DNA of 64,000 nt from Pseudomonas sp. dw_612 (GCF_018449725.1 NZ_JAAVVC010000020.1:1-64000), one strand, 5' to 3'; shown: positions 52,038-61,355, counted from the stretch's first letter. The notes: generated from the letters alone by a model not told the origin. Numbers and translations: made by a program.

Positions 52038-52925
52038 TTAACTGGCAGGTATTAGCCGCAGCGCCTGGCCCAGCTCATCGAACAACGTCACCACCGAGCG
52101 CAAGGCGCGGCAGTCCGGGCGCGTGAGTAACCAAAGGGCCGTGTCGCACCCCTGCAACGGCCCGGTCAACGACTGCAAACCGTCGCTGATCAGAAAGTCC
52201 GGCAACGCCGCGACACCGAGCCCCGCCCGCACCAACTCCGTCACCGACAACATGCTGTTGCAGCGATAACCCGGTACCACGCCGGGCCATTGTTGACGAC
52301 GCCAGGCAATCGTCGGGTGATCGGGCAGGAAGTCGTCCGGGGCGATCCAGGTCAGCGCGGCCAGATCTTCGGCATCAACGGTTCTCAGATAGGCCGTACT
52401 GCCACAGACGCGATACGAAACCTGCGCCAGGCAACGCCCGACCAAATGCTCGGGCGGTGAGCGGGTCAGGCGCAAGGCAATGTCGGCATCCCGGCGGCTG
52501 AGGTTGGCGAAGTCGTTGGAGGTGCTGAGTTCGATGGTCAGCGCCGGGTAGGACGGCATGAATTGCGCCAGTGCCGGCAGCAACAACCCTTGCAGGACCG
52601 AATCGGTGCAGGTCAGGCGCACAGTGCCGCTGATGACTTGACCGCCCTGCTCCACGCCGATGCGCGCCGCGTCCAGCGCTTGCTCGGCGCGCTCCGCCTG
52701 TTCGGCCAGGGACTGTGCCAAGGTCGTCGACAGGTAACCGGCGCGGCTCTTTTCGAACAATTGCTGACCGAGCGCGGCCTCCAGTCGGCGCACGGCCCGA
52801 AACACCGTCGACACATCAACTTTCAACAGCTGAGAAGCCCGGGCCAGAGAGCCACCGCGGACCAACGCCAGGATCAGTGCGAGGTCCGGGTAGTCCAGTC
52901 GATAGTGCGTCGGTGCATTGATCAA
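52038..52925 (-). CDS. LysR-family regulator
   Basis: A 295-residue regulator. The N-terminal winged helix has LALILALVRGGSLARASQLL, DVSTVFRAVRRLEAALG and QLFEKSRAGY. The effector domain from about 90 follows the CysB/LysR fold (SGTVRLTCTDSVLQGLLLPA). No ATG is available, so I use TTG 52925 (LINAPTHYRLD); longer frames run through the divergent promoter. It is divergent from a GATase-like gene, with repeated sequences between them. Confidence 0.85.
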   Translation of the reverse strand: MINAPTHYRLDYPDLALILALVRGGSLARASQLLKVDVSTVFRAVRRLEAALGQQLFEKSRAGYLSTTLAQSLAEQAERAEQALDAARIGVEQGGQVISGTVRLTCTDSVLQGLLLPALAQFMPSYPALTIELSTSNDFANLSRRDADIALRLTRSPPEHLVGRCLAQVSYRVCGSTAYLRTVDAEDLAALTWIAPDDFLPDHPTIAWRRQQWPGVVPGYRCNSMLSVTELVRAGLGVAALPDFLISDGLQSLTGPLQGCDTALWLLTRPDCRALRSVVTLFDELGQALRLIPAS

Positions 52926-52962
52926 TTGGGTAAACGCCAATATTGAGTGCGTGAACGCCAAT
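52918..52962. promoter_or_regulatory. Repeated operator between LysR and GATase genes
   Basis: GTAAACGCCAAT (52930-52941) and GTGAACGCCAAT (52951-52962) are direct repeats 21 bp apart, two helical turns. ATTGATCAAT at 52919-52928 is a perfect palindrome. A TATAGT box follows at 52964. This looks like the LysR protein's site for the divergent operon. Confidence 0.5.
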
Positions 52963-53003
52963 CTATAGTGAGCACCAGGAATCAACAAGCACAGGGAACA
53001 CTC

Positions 53004-53711
53004 ATGGAAACCAGCACCCTCCGCATCGCCCTGATCGGTGATTACGACCCACAGGTCACCGCCCATCAAGCCATCCCCATCGCCCTCGGCATGGCATCCG
53101 AACACTCAGGCCTGGATGTGCAATTCCAATGGCTGGCCACTGATCAGATCAACGCTGACAGCCCGCTCAATGGGTTTGACGGTTTCTGGTGCGTGCCCGG
53201 CAGCCCTTACCGCAACACCGACGGCGCATTACGGGCGATCCGCTTTGCCCGCGAGCAACAGCGACCTTTCCTCGGCACCTGCGGCGGTTTTCAACACGCG
53301 GTGCTGGAATATGCGCGCAACGTTCTCGGCTGGGCCGATGCCGAGCATGGCGAAACCTCGCCCGATGCCAAAAGGGCAGTACTCACGTCACTGACGTGCT
53401 CGCTGGTGGAAGCCGTCGACAGCATTCATCTGGTTGAAGGTTCGTTGCTCGCCAAGGCGTATGAAAAGTCCGAGATTCACGAAGGCTATCACTGCCGCTA
53501 CGGTGTGAATCCGCAGTTCGAACAGGAATTGTTGAACCAGCGACTCACCGCCGTCGGTCACGATTCGAATGGCGATTTGCGCGCAGTGGAACTCAAGGGT
53601 CATCCGTTCTTCGTCGCCACCCTGTTCCAACCGGAACGCGCCGCGCTCAAGGACAGATTGCCGCCGCTGGTTCGTGCGTTGATCGACGCTTGCGCGAATC
53701 AGAAGCGATGA
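53004..53711 (+). CDS. Class I glutamine-amidotransferase-like protein
   Basis: A 235-residue protein resembling the C-terminal glutaminase domain of CTP synthase without its synthetase domain. It begins IALIGDYDPQVTAHQAIPIA. It contains CVPGSPYRNTDGALRAIRFA, the nucleophile Cys in GTCGGFQHAVLE (about residue 93) and HPFFVATLFQPE with the catalytic His and Glu. The amination acceptor is unknown. It overlaps the next gene by 4 bp (ATGA), so the two form an operon under the divergent LysR. ATG 53004 has an AGGGA site. Confidence 0.88.
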   Translation: METSTLRIALIGDYDPQVTAHQAIPIALGMASEHSGLDVQFQWLATDQINADSPLNGFDGFWCVPGSPYRNTDGALRAIRFAREQQRPFLGTCGGFQHAVLEYARNVLGWADAEHGETSPDAKRAVLTSLTCSLVEAVDSIHLVEGSLLAKAYEKSEIHEGYHCRYGVNPQFEQELLNQRLTAVGHDSNGDLRAVELKGHPFFVATLFQPERAALKDRLPPLVRALIDACANQKR

Positions 53712-54031
53712 TCGCCAGCACTCCGCCGCCGCACTATTTCGCGGTGATCTTTACTTCCCTGCGCACCGACGGGGATCAGGGTTACGCCGAGGCGGCCGGG
53801 CGCATGCTGGAACTGGCGCGGGAGCAACCGGGTTTCCTCGGTGTGGAATCGGCCCGAGGTGAGGATGGCTTGGGGATTACCGTGTCGTATTGGGAGAGTG
53901 AGGCGGCGATTCTGGCGTGGAAGCATCATCCTGAGCACAGTGCGATTCGTGAGCGTGGGCGGGCGATGTGGTATGCGCAGTGTCATACGCGGGTGTGCAG
54001 GGTTGACCGGGCTTATGAGTTCAAACGGTAA
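53708..54031 (+). CDS. Antibiotic-biosynthesis-monooxygenase-type protein
   Basis: A 107-residue ABM-fold (dimeric alpha/beta barrel) protein. It has YFAVIFTSLRTDGDQGYAEA, LAREQPGFLGVESAR, ITVSYWESEAAILAWKHHPEH and CHTRVCRVDRAYEF, the usual ABM segments. Such proteins often degrade or protect from quinones and reactive compounds, but many are uncharacterised. Start overlaps the amidotransferase stop by 4 bp. Confidence 0.85.
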   Translation: MIASTPPPHYFAVIFTSLRTDGDQGYAEAAGRMLELAREQPGFLGVESARGEDGLGITVSYWESEAAILAWKHHPEHSAIRERGRAMWYAQCHTRVCRVDRAYEFKR

Positions 54032-54055
54032 ATGATGCGGTGTTTTTGAGGCCGC

Positions 54056-54132
54056 CTTCGCGAGCAAGCCCGCTCCCACAGGGGATTTGTGTCGTACACA
54101 GATCCAGTGTGGGAGCGGGCTTGCTCGCGAAG
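54056..54132. repeat. REP doublet, type A
   Basis: TTCGCGAGCAAGCCCGCTCC and its inverse with a 30-bp spacer between convergent genes. Confidence 0.85.
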
Positions 54133-54156
54133 AGGCCAGCAAAGTCACCGCAAATC

Positions 54157-54483
54157 TCAGCCCTGAACCAAACTCCGCACCGCCGAAATCTCCGGCACTT
54201 CTCTCCGCTCCATGTACACCCGCAACGGTTCGGTAATGTTGATCCGGTCATCAATATTCTGATCCCGCAACAACTGGATCAACTCACGCTTGAGCGTCAT
54301 CGCCTGCTCAGGCCCCGGTGCCCAGACGAATTCGCTGGTGGGAATGATGCCGTCATCGGCCACGTCCATGCCGAACGAGTCTTCGCTGAAACGCACGATG
54401 TAGTGGCCGGTCTTGCGATTGAGGCCGACGAAGCCCTTGAGTTGGTCGGCGGCCTGGCAGATGAGCTGGGAAGTGATGCGCAT
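54157..54483 (-). CDS. Conserved hypothetical protein
   Basis: A 108-residue protein (MRITSQLICQAADQLKGFVG...SLVQG) with no membrane segment or signal. A mixed alpha/beta pattern is likely, with GHYIVRFSEDSFGMDVADDG in the middle. The ATG at 54483 has a GAGG site. A longer frame to 54888 exists, but its extra part runs antisense to the next gene and looks like noise. I know no function. Confidence 0.7.
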   Translation of the reverse strand: MRITSQLICQAADQLKGFVGLNRKTGHYIVRFSEDSFGMDVADDGIIPTSEFVWAPGPEQAMTLKRELIQLLRDQNIDDRINITEPLRVYMERREVPEISAVRSLVQG

Positions 54484-54718
54484 ATAAACCTCACAAAAGG
54501 TCGCAAAGGGACCGGTGATCGATGGTTTACACGCAGGGCTGGCGAACGGTTTTCCCTCTGCCGGGGAAACTACCGGGATCAAGAGTACTGCAAAGAACCG
54601 CACAAAAGCGCTGAAAAAAATGGCTTTAAACACGTTTATGTCGGTCTTGCGATAGCGCTCGCGGCGCTCAGTTGTTAAAAGGTACGTCTTTGAAAACCTC
54701 TGCGAAAGGACCTCGACC

Positions 54719-55846
54719 ATGCCTGCAACCTTCACCAAGAGCGCCCTGCTGCTGAGTCTTCTGCTCGGCCTCGGCCAGGCACAGGCCGCCAGCCAGCCCA
54801 GCCCCACCGCACTGGCGACCACTTTAGGCATCCCGCATCCGGCGGTGATTGCCCACCGCGGCGCGTCGTTCGATGCCCCGGAATCCACCGCCGCGTCCTA
54901 CAAACTGGCCCGCGACCTGGGTGCCGATTACCTGGAAATGGACCTGCAGCGCAGCAAGGACGGCGTGCTGTTCGCCCTGCACGACAACAACCTGCAACGC
55001 ACCACCGACGTCGCCACCAAGTTCCCGGATCGTAAAGACGCCCCGGCCAACCAGTTCACGATTGGTGAACTGAAAACCCTCGACGCCGGCAGTTGGTTTA
55101 ACGCCGCTTACCCGGATCGCGCGCGCCCTTCCTACGTTGGCCTGAAAATCCTGACCCTCGACGAAATAATCGACATCGCCGAGAGCAATCCGCTGCACAA
55201 GCCTGGCTTGTACATCGAAACCAAGGAGCCGAAGCAATTCCCCGGCATCGAACACGACCTCAAGGAGAAACTCCAGGATCGCGGCTGGCTGAGCCCGGCC
55301 GGTTCGAAACTGGCGAAGAGCAATCTGGCCGTTGGCCAGGGCAAAGGCAAAGTCGTGCTGCAAACCTTTGAGAAGAGCAGCCTTGAACTGCTGCAAAAAG
55401 AAATGCCGAAGGTGCCGAAGATCCTGTTGCTGTGGGTCGGTGAAGGCAGTATCGAGCCGAAATCCAAAGTGACCTTCGCGGAATCCGGCGACAAGGACAA
55501 AGCCACTTACTACGCCAAGCAAGAGCCGAAAGACAAAGCCGAATTCCAGCAATGGGTCGAGTACGCCAAGTCCCAGGGCGCGATCGGCACCGGTCCTTCG
55601 GCGGCGCTGACCAAGGGCGGCGATCAAAGCTACTCGGACCTGGTCAAGCCATGGATGAACCAGTTCACCCACGATCAGGGCATGCTGGTGCACGTCTACA
55701 CCATCGACGATGCGGTTGATTACCAGAAGGTGATGGACGCCGGCGTCGACGGCATCTTCACCAACCGCGCCAGTGAACTGCTGAAGTTCTACAAGCGCCC
55801 GGCGGCGGGTACCGTAGCGCAATTGCTGCAGAACAACGGTTACTGA
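54719..55846 (+). CDS. glpQ: Periplasmic glycerophosphodiester phosphodiesterase
   Basis: GlpQ hydrolyses glycerophosphodiesters to glycerol 3-phosphate and an alcohol. The 375-residue protein has a signal peptide (1-23, ending QAQA-AS). The GDPD catalytic motifs follow: IAHRGASFDAPESTAASYK (about 42-60; His-Arg and Glu), LEMDLQRSKDGVLFALHDNN (about 72-91; Glu-x-Asp and second His), then HVYTIDDA. The periplasmic place suits scavenging of lipid headgroups. Single gene with an AAAGGA site. Confidence 0.93.
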   Translation: MPATFTKSALLLSLLLGLGQAQAASQPSPTALATTLGIPHPAVIAHRGASFDAPESTAASYKLARDLGADYLEMDLQRSKDGVLFALHDNNLQRTTDVATKFPDRKDAPANQFTIGELKTLDAGSWFNAAYPDRARPSYVGLKILTLDEIIDIAESNPLHKPGLYIETKEPKQFPGIEHDLKEKLQDRGWLSPAGSKLAKSNLAVGQGKGKVVLQTFEKSSLELLQKEMPKVPKILLLWVGEGSIEPKSKVTFAESGDKDKATYYAKQEPKDKAEFQQWVEYAKSQGAIGTGPSAALTKGGDQSYSDLVKPWMNQFTHDQGMLVHVYTIDDAVDYQKVMDAGVDGIFTNRASELLKFYKRPAAGTVAQLLQNNGY

Positions 55847-55876
55847 TCGGCGTCTGACGCAACACCGCGTCGACCT

Positions 55877-55970
55877 CTTCGCGAGCAAGCCCGCTCCCAC
55901 ACTGGATCGCAGTCGTTCACAAAATCTGTGTTCGCAGACGATCCAATGTGGGAGCGGGCTTGCTCGCGAA
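55877..55970. repeat. REP doublet, type A
   Basis: TTCGCGAGCAAGCCCGCTCC and its inverse with a spacer of about 45 bp, between glpQ and the PepSY gene. Confidence 0.85.
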
Positions 55971-56063
55971 TGCTTTTAAGGTCATCTCAGAATTTAAGGG
56001 TGAATTAAGTTGCGCTGGTTAACCTGAGCCCACTTAAACAGATCACCCCAAGGAAAGATGCTT

Positions 56064-56369
56064 ATGAAAACCCTGACTGCCCTGTTCACCGCCGCTGCCC
56101 TGACCCTCACTGCTGGCCTGGCCCAGGCTGATGTTCGCGTCGACCAGATCCCTGAGCTGGTCAAAAGCGGCAAGATCAAGCCTTTGGAAGAATTGAACCA
56201 GGCGGCCCTGAAACTGCATCCGGGTGCGACCATCACCGACACCGATCTGGACAACCACTTCAACGGCTACGAATACGAAGTCGAACTGCGCACCGCTGCA
56301 GGCGTTGAATGGGACGTGGATTTCGATGCCGCCACTGGCAAAGTCCTGAGCAACAAGCAAGACACATAA
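56064..56369 (+). CDS. Secreted PepSY-domain protein
   Basis: A 101-residue protein. Signal peptide MKTLTALFTAAALTLTAGLAQA, then a PepSY domain over most of the mature part (IPELVKSGKIKPLEELNQAA, ITDTDLDNHFNGYEYEVELR, WDVDFDAATGKVL). PepSY domains bind or inhibit proteases or metals. ATG 56064 and ATG 56058 are both possible; the AGGA spacing favours 56064. Single gene. Confidence 0.85.
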   Translation: MKTLTALFTAAALTLTAGLAQADVRVDQIPELVKSGKIKPLEELNQAALKLHPGATITDTDLDNHFNGYEYEVELRTAAGVEWDVDFDAATGKVLSNKQDT

Positions 56370-56383
56370 ACACCGCAATCCCT

Positions 56384-56473
56384 GTGGGAGCGGGCTTGCT
56401 CGCGAAGACGGCAGCACATCCAACATTGATGTGACTGACACACCGCTTTCGCGAGCAAGCTTCGCTCCTACAT
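56384..56473. repeat. REP doublet, type A
   Basis: GTGGGAGCGGGCTTGCTCGC and an inverted, slightly divergent mate ending in AAGCTTCGCTCCTAC. Confidence 0.8.
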
Positions 56474-56479
56474 TCAAGA

Positions 56480-56509
56480 ACGCACGATTTTCGGATCGTG
56501 CGTTTTTTT
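56480..56509 (+). terminator. Terminator downstream of the PepSY gene
   Basis: ACGCACGAT / ATCGTGCGT with a TTTCGG loop and a run of seven T. Confidence 0.85.
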
Positions 56510-56570
56510 GTGCCTGCACGCACCAGGGTCGCTAGAATCCGTTCACGGTGTTCAGGCAGAGAAAAGAAAC

Positions 56571-57749
56571 ATGGAGCAAACAGCGGCAGCAGATATCGCC
56601 ACGATCGGCCGGATCAGCGCCGTGCCGGCGATTCTTCAGGTGATCCGTGAAATGACCGGCCTGCGCTTTGCCGCCGTCGCCCGAGTCACCAAAGATTCAT
56701 GGACCGCCTGCGCCGTGCTCGATCAACTGGACTTCGGCCTCAAGGTCGGCGGTGAACTGGATGTGGTCACGACCCTGTGCCACGAAATTCGCACCGCCCA
56801 TGTCTCGGTGGTGATCGACAAGGCCAGTGAAGACCCGTTGTACCGCGACCACCACACCCCTCGCCTGTACAAATTCGAAAGCTATATCTCGGTCCCGGTG
56901 TTTCGCACTGACGGGCGTTTCTTCGGCACCATCTGCGCCCTCGACCCGAACCCTGCCGAACTCAAGACCAGCGCGATCCAGACCACTCTGGAATCCTTCG
57001 CACGCCTGTTATCGCTACAGATCGAAGCCGAAGAGAACCTGCAACAAACCGAAGCGGCTTTGCAGCAGGAACAGAAAACCGCCGAACTGCGTGAACAGTT
57101 TATAGCCGTGCTCGGCCATGACCTGCGCAACCCGTTGTTCGCCATCAGCGCCGCCGGTGAAATGCTCCAGCGCAAATTCCCCAACCCCGGCAGCGACAAA
57201 CTGGTGCAGCACATCCTCACCAGCACCCGCCGCGCTGCGCAATTGGTGGACGACGTGCTGGACTTCGCCCGTGGGCGTTTGGGCAACGGCATTCCGCTCA
57301 ACATCGTGGCCTGCCCGGACCTGGCCGATGCGTTGCAGCATGTGGTGTCGGAAATCCAGAGCGTGCACCCGCAGCGGCGCATTCACGCTTCGATTGGCGA
57401 CTTGAAAGGCATCCCATGCGACCGCGAGCGTGTCGCGCAATTACTGTCCAACCTGCTAGCGAATGCCATTGCCCACGGCGAAGCCCGGTGTGAGGTGGAA
57501 GTCACCGCGCGGGTCGAGCAAGGCAACCTGCTGCTGGCAGTGAAAAACCAGGGGCAGATCCCCGAAGAAGTGCTGCCCCACCTGTTCCAGCCCTACTCGC
57601 GCCCCGCCGGCGATACCCCCCAGGCCGGCCTGGGATTGGGCCTCTACATTGCCAGCCAGATTGCCCAGTCCCATGGCGGTCAATTGCAGGTCGAGTCCAC
57701 GGCTCAGAACGGCACGCAATTTACCTTTAGGCTACCGTCGGTGATTTAA
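56571..57749 (+). CDS. Soluble GAF-domain sensor histidine kinase
   Basis: A 392-residue kinase with no membrane segment. An N-terminal GAF domain (about 10-165, ARVTKDSWTACAVLDQLDFG to FFGTICALDP) is followed by a short coiled coil. The dimerisation helix bears the phospho-acceptor His in GHDLRNPLFAIS (about 183). The ATPase domain has LLSNLLANAIAHG, VKNQG and GLGLGLYIASQIAQSHGGQL. The signal is probably a small molecule or redox/light cue inside the cell. No response regulator gene is adjacent, so it is an orphan. ATG 56571 follows GAAAAGA. Confidence 0.9.
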   Translation: MEQTAAADIATIGRISAVPAILQVIREMTGLRFAAVARVTKDSWTACAVLDQLDFGLKVGGELDVVTTLCHEIRTAHVSVVIDKASEDPLYRDHHTPRLYKFESYISVPVFRTDGRFFGTICALDPNPAELKTSAIQTTLESFARLLSLQIEAEENLQQTEAALQQEQKTAELREQFIAVLGHDLRNPLFAISAAGEMLQRKFPNPGSDKLVQHILTSTRRAAQLVDDVLDFARGRLGNGIPLNIVACPDLADALQHVVSEIQSVHPQRRIHASIGDLKGIPCDRERVAQLLSNLLANAIAHGEARCEVEVTARVEQGNLLLAVKNQGQIPEEVLPHLFQPYSRPAGDTPQAGLGLGLYIASQIAQSHGGQLQVESTAQNGTQFTFRLPSVI

Positions 57750-58189
57750 GCCGTCGTACTGACCACCGAGCCAGCCGTGCTGCCGCCTTCATCCTGCAAC
57801 GCCTGCAACAACGCCGCCGTGGCGGTCTGCAACGAACCCGACGTCGCCGAGATCTGCGACTGAGCCGCCGCAACGTCAGCGGCTTTGGCATCCGCGCTTT
57901 CCTGCTTGGCCTGGGCTGCTTGCAGTTGCTGCTGTTGTTCCTGCAATTGCTTTTGCAACTCGGCGATCTGCTTGCGCAGTTCTGTCACCGTATCGGATTC
58001 ACTGCTGCTGCTCGAACTGCTACCACCGCCAGCCGGGGCTCCGCCGCTCGCCTTGGTGGTATCACCCGACGCAGAAGCAGACGCTGTGGCGGTCGCAGAC
58101 GTGGTGTCTTCGGCGCTGCCGCTGATCGAGGTTTTGCTCGTCGGCGTCGAGAGGGTCTGATTGATCGAAACGGAGGTGATGCTGACCAT
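57746..58189 (-). CDS. Ser/Ala-rich coiled-coil protein, FlxA-like
   Basis: A 147-residue protein. The first 70 residues are low complexity (Ser/Thr/Ala/Gly-rich, including an eight-Ser run). Residues about 70-110 form a Gln-rich coiled coil (RKQIAELQKQLQEQQQQLQA), and an Ala-rich end follows. This order and the short N-terminal MVSITSVSIN are seen in FlxA-like proteins of pseudomonads; no function is known. ATG 58189 has an AGGACA site. Its stop overlaps the 3' end of the convergent kinase by 4 bp. Confidence 0.75.
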   Translation of the reverse strand: MVSITSVSINQTLSTPTSKTSISGSAEDTTSATATASASASGDTTKASGGAPAGGGSSSSSSSESDTVTELRKQIAELQKQLQEQQQQLQAAQAKQESADAKAADVAAAQSQISATSGSLQTATAALLQALQDEGGSTAGSVVSTTA

Positions 58190-58408
58190 GGGACTTGTCC
58201 TATGTGGGTTCAGGTTTAGTCCATCATCGACATCGGTCAGCCGGACTTGAGATCGACTGTGTAACGGCTCGGTAAGCGAGCCGGTACAAACCCGGTTTGA
58301 TCGGGCCACCACTTCAAACCGTCACAAAACCGTCAAGGTTCCTTGCAATGATGTGGCTCAAGTGAACCTGTGAAACCCGCGACAGGCACTTCCTCCCAGC
58401 GAGACCTC

Positions 58409-59431
58409 ATGAACCACAGCATCGATCACAGCCATCGCGACACTGACTTGTTCGGCCTGCTTTACGGCTTCCGTTTTCGTCCGGGTGAGCGCGGTCGGGA
58501 GATCGATTCCGCCGAGGCGCTGCGCTGTTTGCAGCAATCCGAAGACAGCGATGAATTCCTCTGGCTGCACTTGAACCTGGCCCACGCCGCGTGCGAGCGC
58601 TGGATGAAAAGTCATCTGGAATTGCCCGAGGAGTTTTTCGAGGCGCTGCACGAAGGTTCGCGTTCGACGCGTATCGAGCACGTCGATTCGGCGCTGCTGG
58701 CGGTGGTCAACGATGTGGTGTTCAACCTCAGCAGCATGGTCTCGTCGGATGTGTCGACGCTGTGGGTCTGTGCGCGCAGCAAGCTGATCATCAGCGCACG
58801 TCTGCAACCGCTGCACTCGGTGGACAAGTTGCGTTCGTCGGTGAAGGCCGGCGAATGCTTTCGTTCGCCGCTGGAGTTGCTGGTGCACCTGCTGCGCGAT
58901 CAGGGCGAAGTGCTGACGCAGATCGTGCGCAAGACCAGCCAGAGTGTCGATCAGATCGAAGATGAGTTGCTGTCGTCGCGGCTGTCGACCAACCGTGCCG
59001 AACTGGGCGCCAATCGCCGGGTGCTGGTGCGCCTGCAACGCTTGCTGGCGCTGGAGCCGGGGTCGTTGCTGCGCCTGCTCAACCGGCCGCCGCAATGGCT
59101 GCAGAAGGAAGACGTCAAGGAACTGCGCAAATCCACCGAGGAGTTTGCGTTGATCATCAACGACCTCACTGCCCTCGGTGAACGGATCAAGCTGTTGCAG
59201 GAAGAAATCGCCGCCAACCTCAACGAGCAGAGCAACCGCACGCTGTTTACGTTGACGGTGGTCACGGTGCTGGCGTTGCCGATCAACATCATTGCCGGTT
59301 TTTTCGGGATGAACGTCGGCGGGATACCGCTGGCGGGTGATCCGGAAGGGTTCTGGATTCTAGTGGCGTTGGTGGCGACGTTTACGGTGCTGGCGGGGCG
59401 TTGGGCGTTCCGTAAGCGCCAGGATTATTAA
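58409..59431 (+). CDS. zntB: CorA-superfamily transporter, ZntB-like
   Basis: A 340-residue inner-membrane divalent cation transporter. A large cytoplasmic N-terminal domain (1-275; LALEPGSLLRLLNRPP and similar funnel helices) is followed by two C-terminal helices with the signature FFGMNVGG (GMN) at about 298. The layout agrees with ZntB, which moves zinc. The ATG at 58409 (MNHSIDH) gives a His-rich start. Zinc rather than magnesium is inferred from overall similarity only. Confidence 0.85.
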   Translation: MNHSIDHSHRDTDLFGLLYGFRFRPGERGREIDSAEALRCLQQSEDSDEFLWLHLNLAHAACERWMKSHLELPEEFFEALHEGSRSTRIEHVDSALLAVVNDVVFNLSSMVSSDVSTLWVCARSKLIISARLQPLHSVDKLRSSVKAGECFRSPLELLVHLLRDQGEVLTQIVRKTSQSVDQIEDELLSSRLSTNRAELGANRRVLVRLQRLLALEPGSLLRLLNRPPQWLQKEDVKELRKSTEEFALIINDLTALGERIKLLQEEIAANLNEQSNRTLFTLTVVTVLALPINIIAGFFGMNVGGIPLAGDPEGFWILVALVATFTVLAGRWAFRKRQDY

Positions 59432-59524
59432 GAGCAAAAGATCGCAGCCTTCGGCAGCTCCTACAGGTGTACCCATTCCCCTGTAGGAGCTGCCGAAGGC
59501 TGCGATCTTTTGATCTTGCTCTTT
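59432..59524. repeat. REP doublet, type B
   Basis: CTGCCGAAGGCTGCGATCTT copies in inverse order, extended outwards by TGATCTTGCTCTT; spacer about 17 bp. Confidence 0.85.
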
Positions 59525-59632
59525 CGGGTCAATGGAAAAGCAAAAAACCGCAAACACTGACCCACCGCAGTCTCTCTGTCACATTTTGAAACGATCATTG
59601 GCGATACTCCTCCCTCCTCAGGATTGTCCGTG

Positions 59633-61246
59633 ATGGCTACTCCTTCCTATACCGCTGGTCAGGCATCCGCCAGCAGCGCCAGACCGCAACTTAATAAAAA
59701 ACCCGGCCTGTTCACTCTGGTGATTTTCTTTGGCGTGCTGGCCAGTGGCCTGTTGTTCACCGCTTACAGCCTGATGCACGACATGCACGAACTCGGCACG
59801 GTGGTGACCACCTGGACGCCGTTTCTGCTGCTCGGCGTGGCGTTGCTGATCGCCCTCGGTTTTGAATTCGTCAACGGCTTCCACGACACCGCCAACGCCG
59901 TGGCCACGGTGATTTACACCAACTCGCTGCCGCCGAACTTTGCGGTGGCCTGGTCCGGCTTCTTCAATTTTCTCGGCGTGTTGCTGTCGAGCGGTGCGGT
60001 AGCGTTCGGCATCATCGCGTTGCTGCCGGTTGAGCTGATCCTGCAAGTCGGCTCCTCCGCCGGTTTCGCCATGATCTTCGCCCTGTTGATCGCCGCGATC
60101 CTGTGGAACCTCGGCACCTGGTGGCTGGGCTTGCCGGCCTCGTCGTCGCACACCTTGATCGGTTCGATCATCGGCGTCGGCGTGGCCAATGCCTTGATGC
60201 ACGGCCGCGATGGCACCAGTGGCGTGGATTGGGCCCAGGCGACCAAGATCGGTTACGCGTTGCTGCTCTCGCCGCTGGTGGGCTTCGGCTGCGCCGCGTT
60301 GTTGCTGCTGGCCTTGCGCGCCTTCGTGAAGAATCGCGCGTTGTACAAGGCGCCGGAAGGCGACGCCCCGCCACCGTGGTGGATTCGCGGTCTGTTGATC
60401 CTGACCTGCACCGGCGTGTCCTTCGCCCACGGTTCCAACGACGGCCAGAAAGGCATGGGCCTGATCATGTTGATTCTGGTCGGCACCTTGCCGATGGCGT
60501 ATGCGCTGAACCGCACCATGCCGGCCGATCAGGCGTTGCAGTTCGCCGCCGTGGCCGAAGTCACCCAGCAAGCGCTGGTGAAAGCGTCGCCGCTGCCCTC
60601 TCCGGCCGATCCGCGCTCCGTGCTGTCCGACTACGTGCGCAGCAAGGAAGCCACGCCACAATTGGTGCCGGCCCTCGCCGCCCTGACCGGCAACATTGGC
60701 GCGGAGGTCAAGGGTTACGGTTCACTGTCGAAAGTCCCGGCCGAAGCCGTGGGCAACGTGCGTAACGACATGTACCTGACCAGCGAAACCATTCGCCTGA
60801 TGGACAAGAACAAGGTCGGTAACTTCGACGCCGACACTAGCGGCAAGCTGCAATTGTTCAAGCAGCAGATCGACAACTCCACACGCTTCATTCCGCTGTG
60901 GGTGAAGATCGCCGTGGCCATCGCGCTGGGGCTGGGCACCATGGTCGGCTGGAAGCGGATCGTGGTGACGGTCGGTGAAAAAATCGGCAAGACCCACCTG
61001 ACGTATGCCCAAGGCGCGTCGGCGGAAACCGTGGCCATGCTGACCATCGGCGCTGCCGACATGTTTGGCTTGCCGGTGTCCACCACCCACGTGTTGTCCT
61101 CGGGCGTGGCCGGGTCCATGGTGGCCAATGGCGGCGGCTTGCAGATGAAGACCATCCGCAACCTGCTGATGGCCTGGGTGCTGACCTTGCCGGCGGCGAT
61201 CCTGCTGTCGGGCAGTTTGTACTGGTTGTTCACCAAACTGTTCTGA
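59633..61246 (+). CDS. pitA: Low-affinity phosphate transporter, PiT family
   Basis: A 537-residue inner-membrane transporter with about ten helices and two PiT signature repeats. The first is GFEFVNGFHDTANAVATVIY (about 80-100). The second lies near the C-terminus, GAADMFGLPVSTTHVLSSGV. A hydrophilic loop of about 150 residues, from 300 to 440, lies between the halves. PiT systems take up metal-phosphate with protons. ATG 59633 follows an AGGA site; the upstream TTG and GTG are less likely. A hairpin terminator lies downstream. Confidence 0.92.
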   Translation: MATPSYTAGQASASSARPQLNKKPGLFTLVIFFGVLASGLLFTAYSLMHDMHELGTVVTTWTPFLLLGVALLIALGFEFVNGFHDTANAVATVIYTNSLPPNFAVAWSGFFNFLGVLLSSGAVAFGIIALLPVELILQVGSSAGFAMIFALLIAAILWNLGTWWLGLPASSSHTLIGSIIGVGVANALMHGRDGTSGVDWAQATKIGYALLLSPLVGFGCAALLLLALRAFVKNRALYKAPEGDAPPPWWIRGLLILTCTGVSFAHGSNDGQKGMGLIMLILVGTLPMAYALNRTMPADQALQFAAVAEVTQQALVKASPLPSPADPRSVLSDYVRSKEATPQLVPALAALTGNIGAEVKGYGSLSKVPAEAVGNVRNDMYLTSETIRLMDKNKVGNFDADTSGKLQLFKQQIDNSTRFIPLWVKIAVAIALGLGTMVGWKRIVVTVGEKIGKTHLTYAQGASAETVAMLTIGAADMFGLPVSTTHVLSSGVAGSMVANGGGLQMKTIRNLLMAWVLTLPAAILLSGSLYWLFTKLF

Positions 61247-61262
61247 CCTTACGCGCACTCTC

Positions 61263-61344
61263 CCGTAGGAGCTGCCGAAGGCTGCGATCTTTTGATCTTT
61301 TAGAGCAACGTCAAAAGATCGCAGCCTTCGGCAGCTCCTACAGG
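61263..61344. repeat. REP doublet, type B
   Basis: GTAGGAGCTGCCGAAGGCTG and the inverse copy, spacer about 18 bp, after pitA. Confidence 0.85.
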
Positions 61345-61355
61345 GGTCGATCATG

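Noticed and set aside
54484..54888. N-terminal extension of the conserved hypothetical gene at 54157-54483
   Set aside because: The extension lies over the promoter and start of the opposite glpQ gene. The ATG at 54483 has a good GAGG site.
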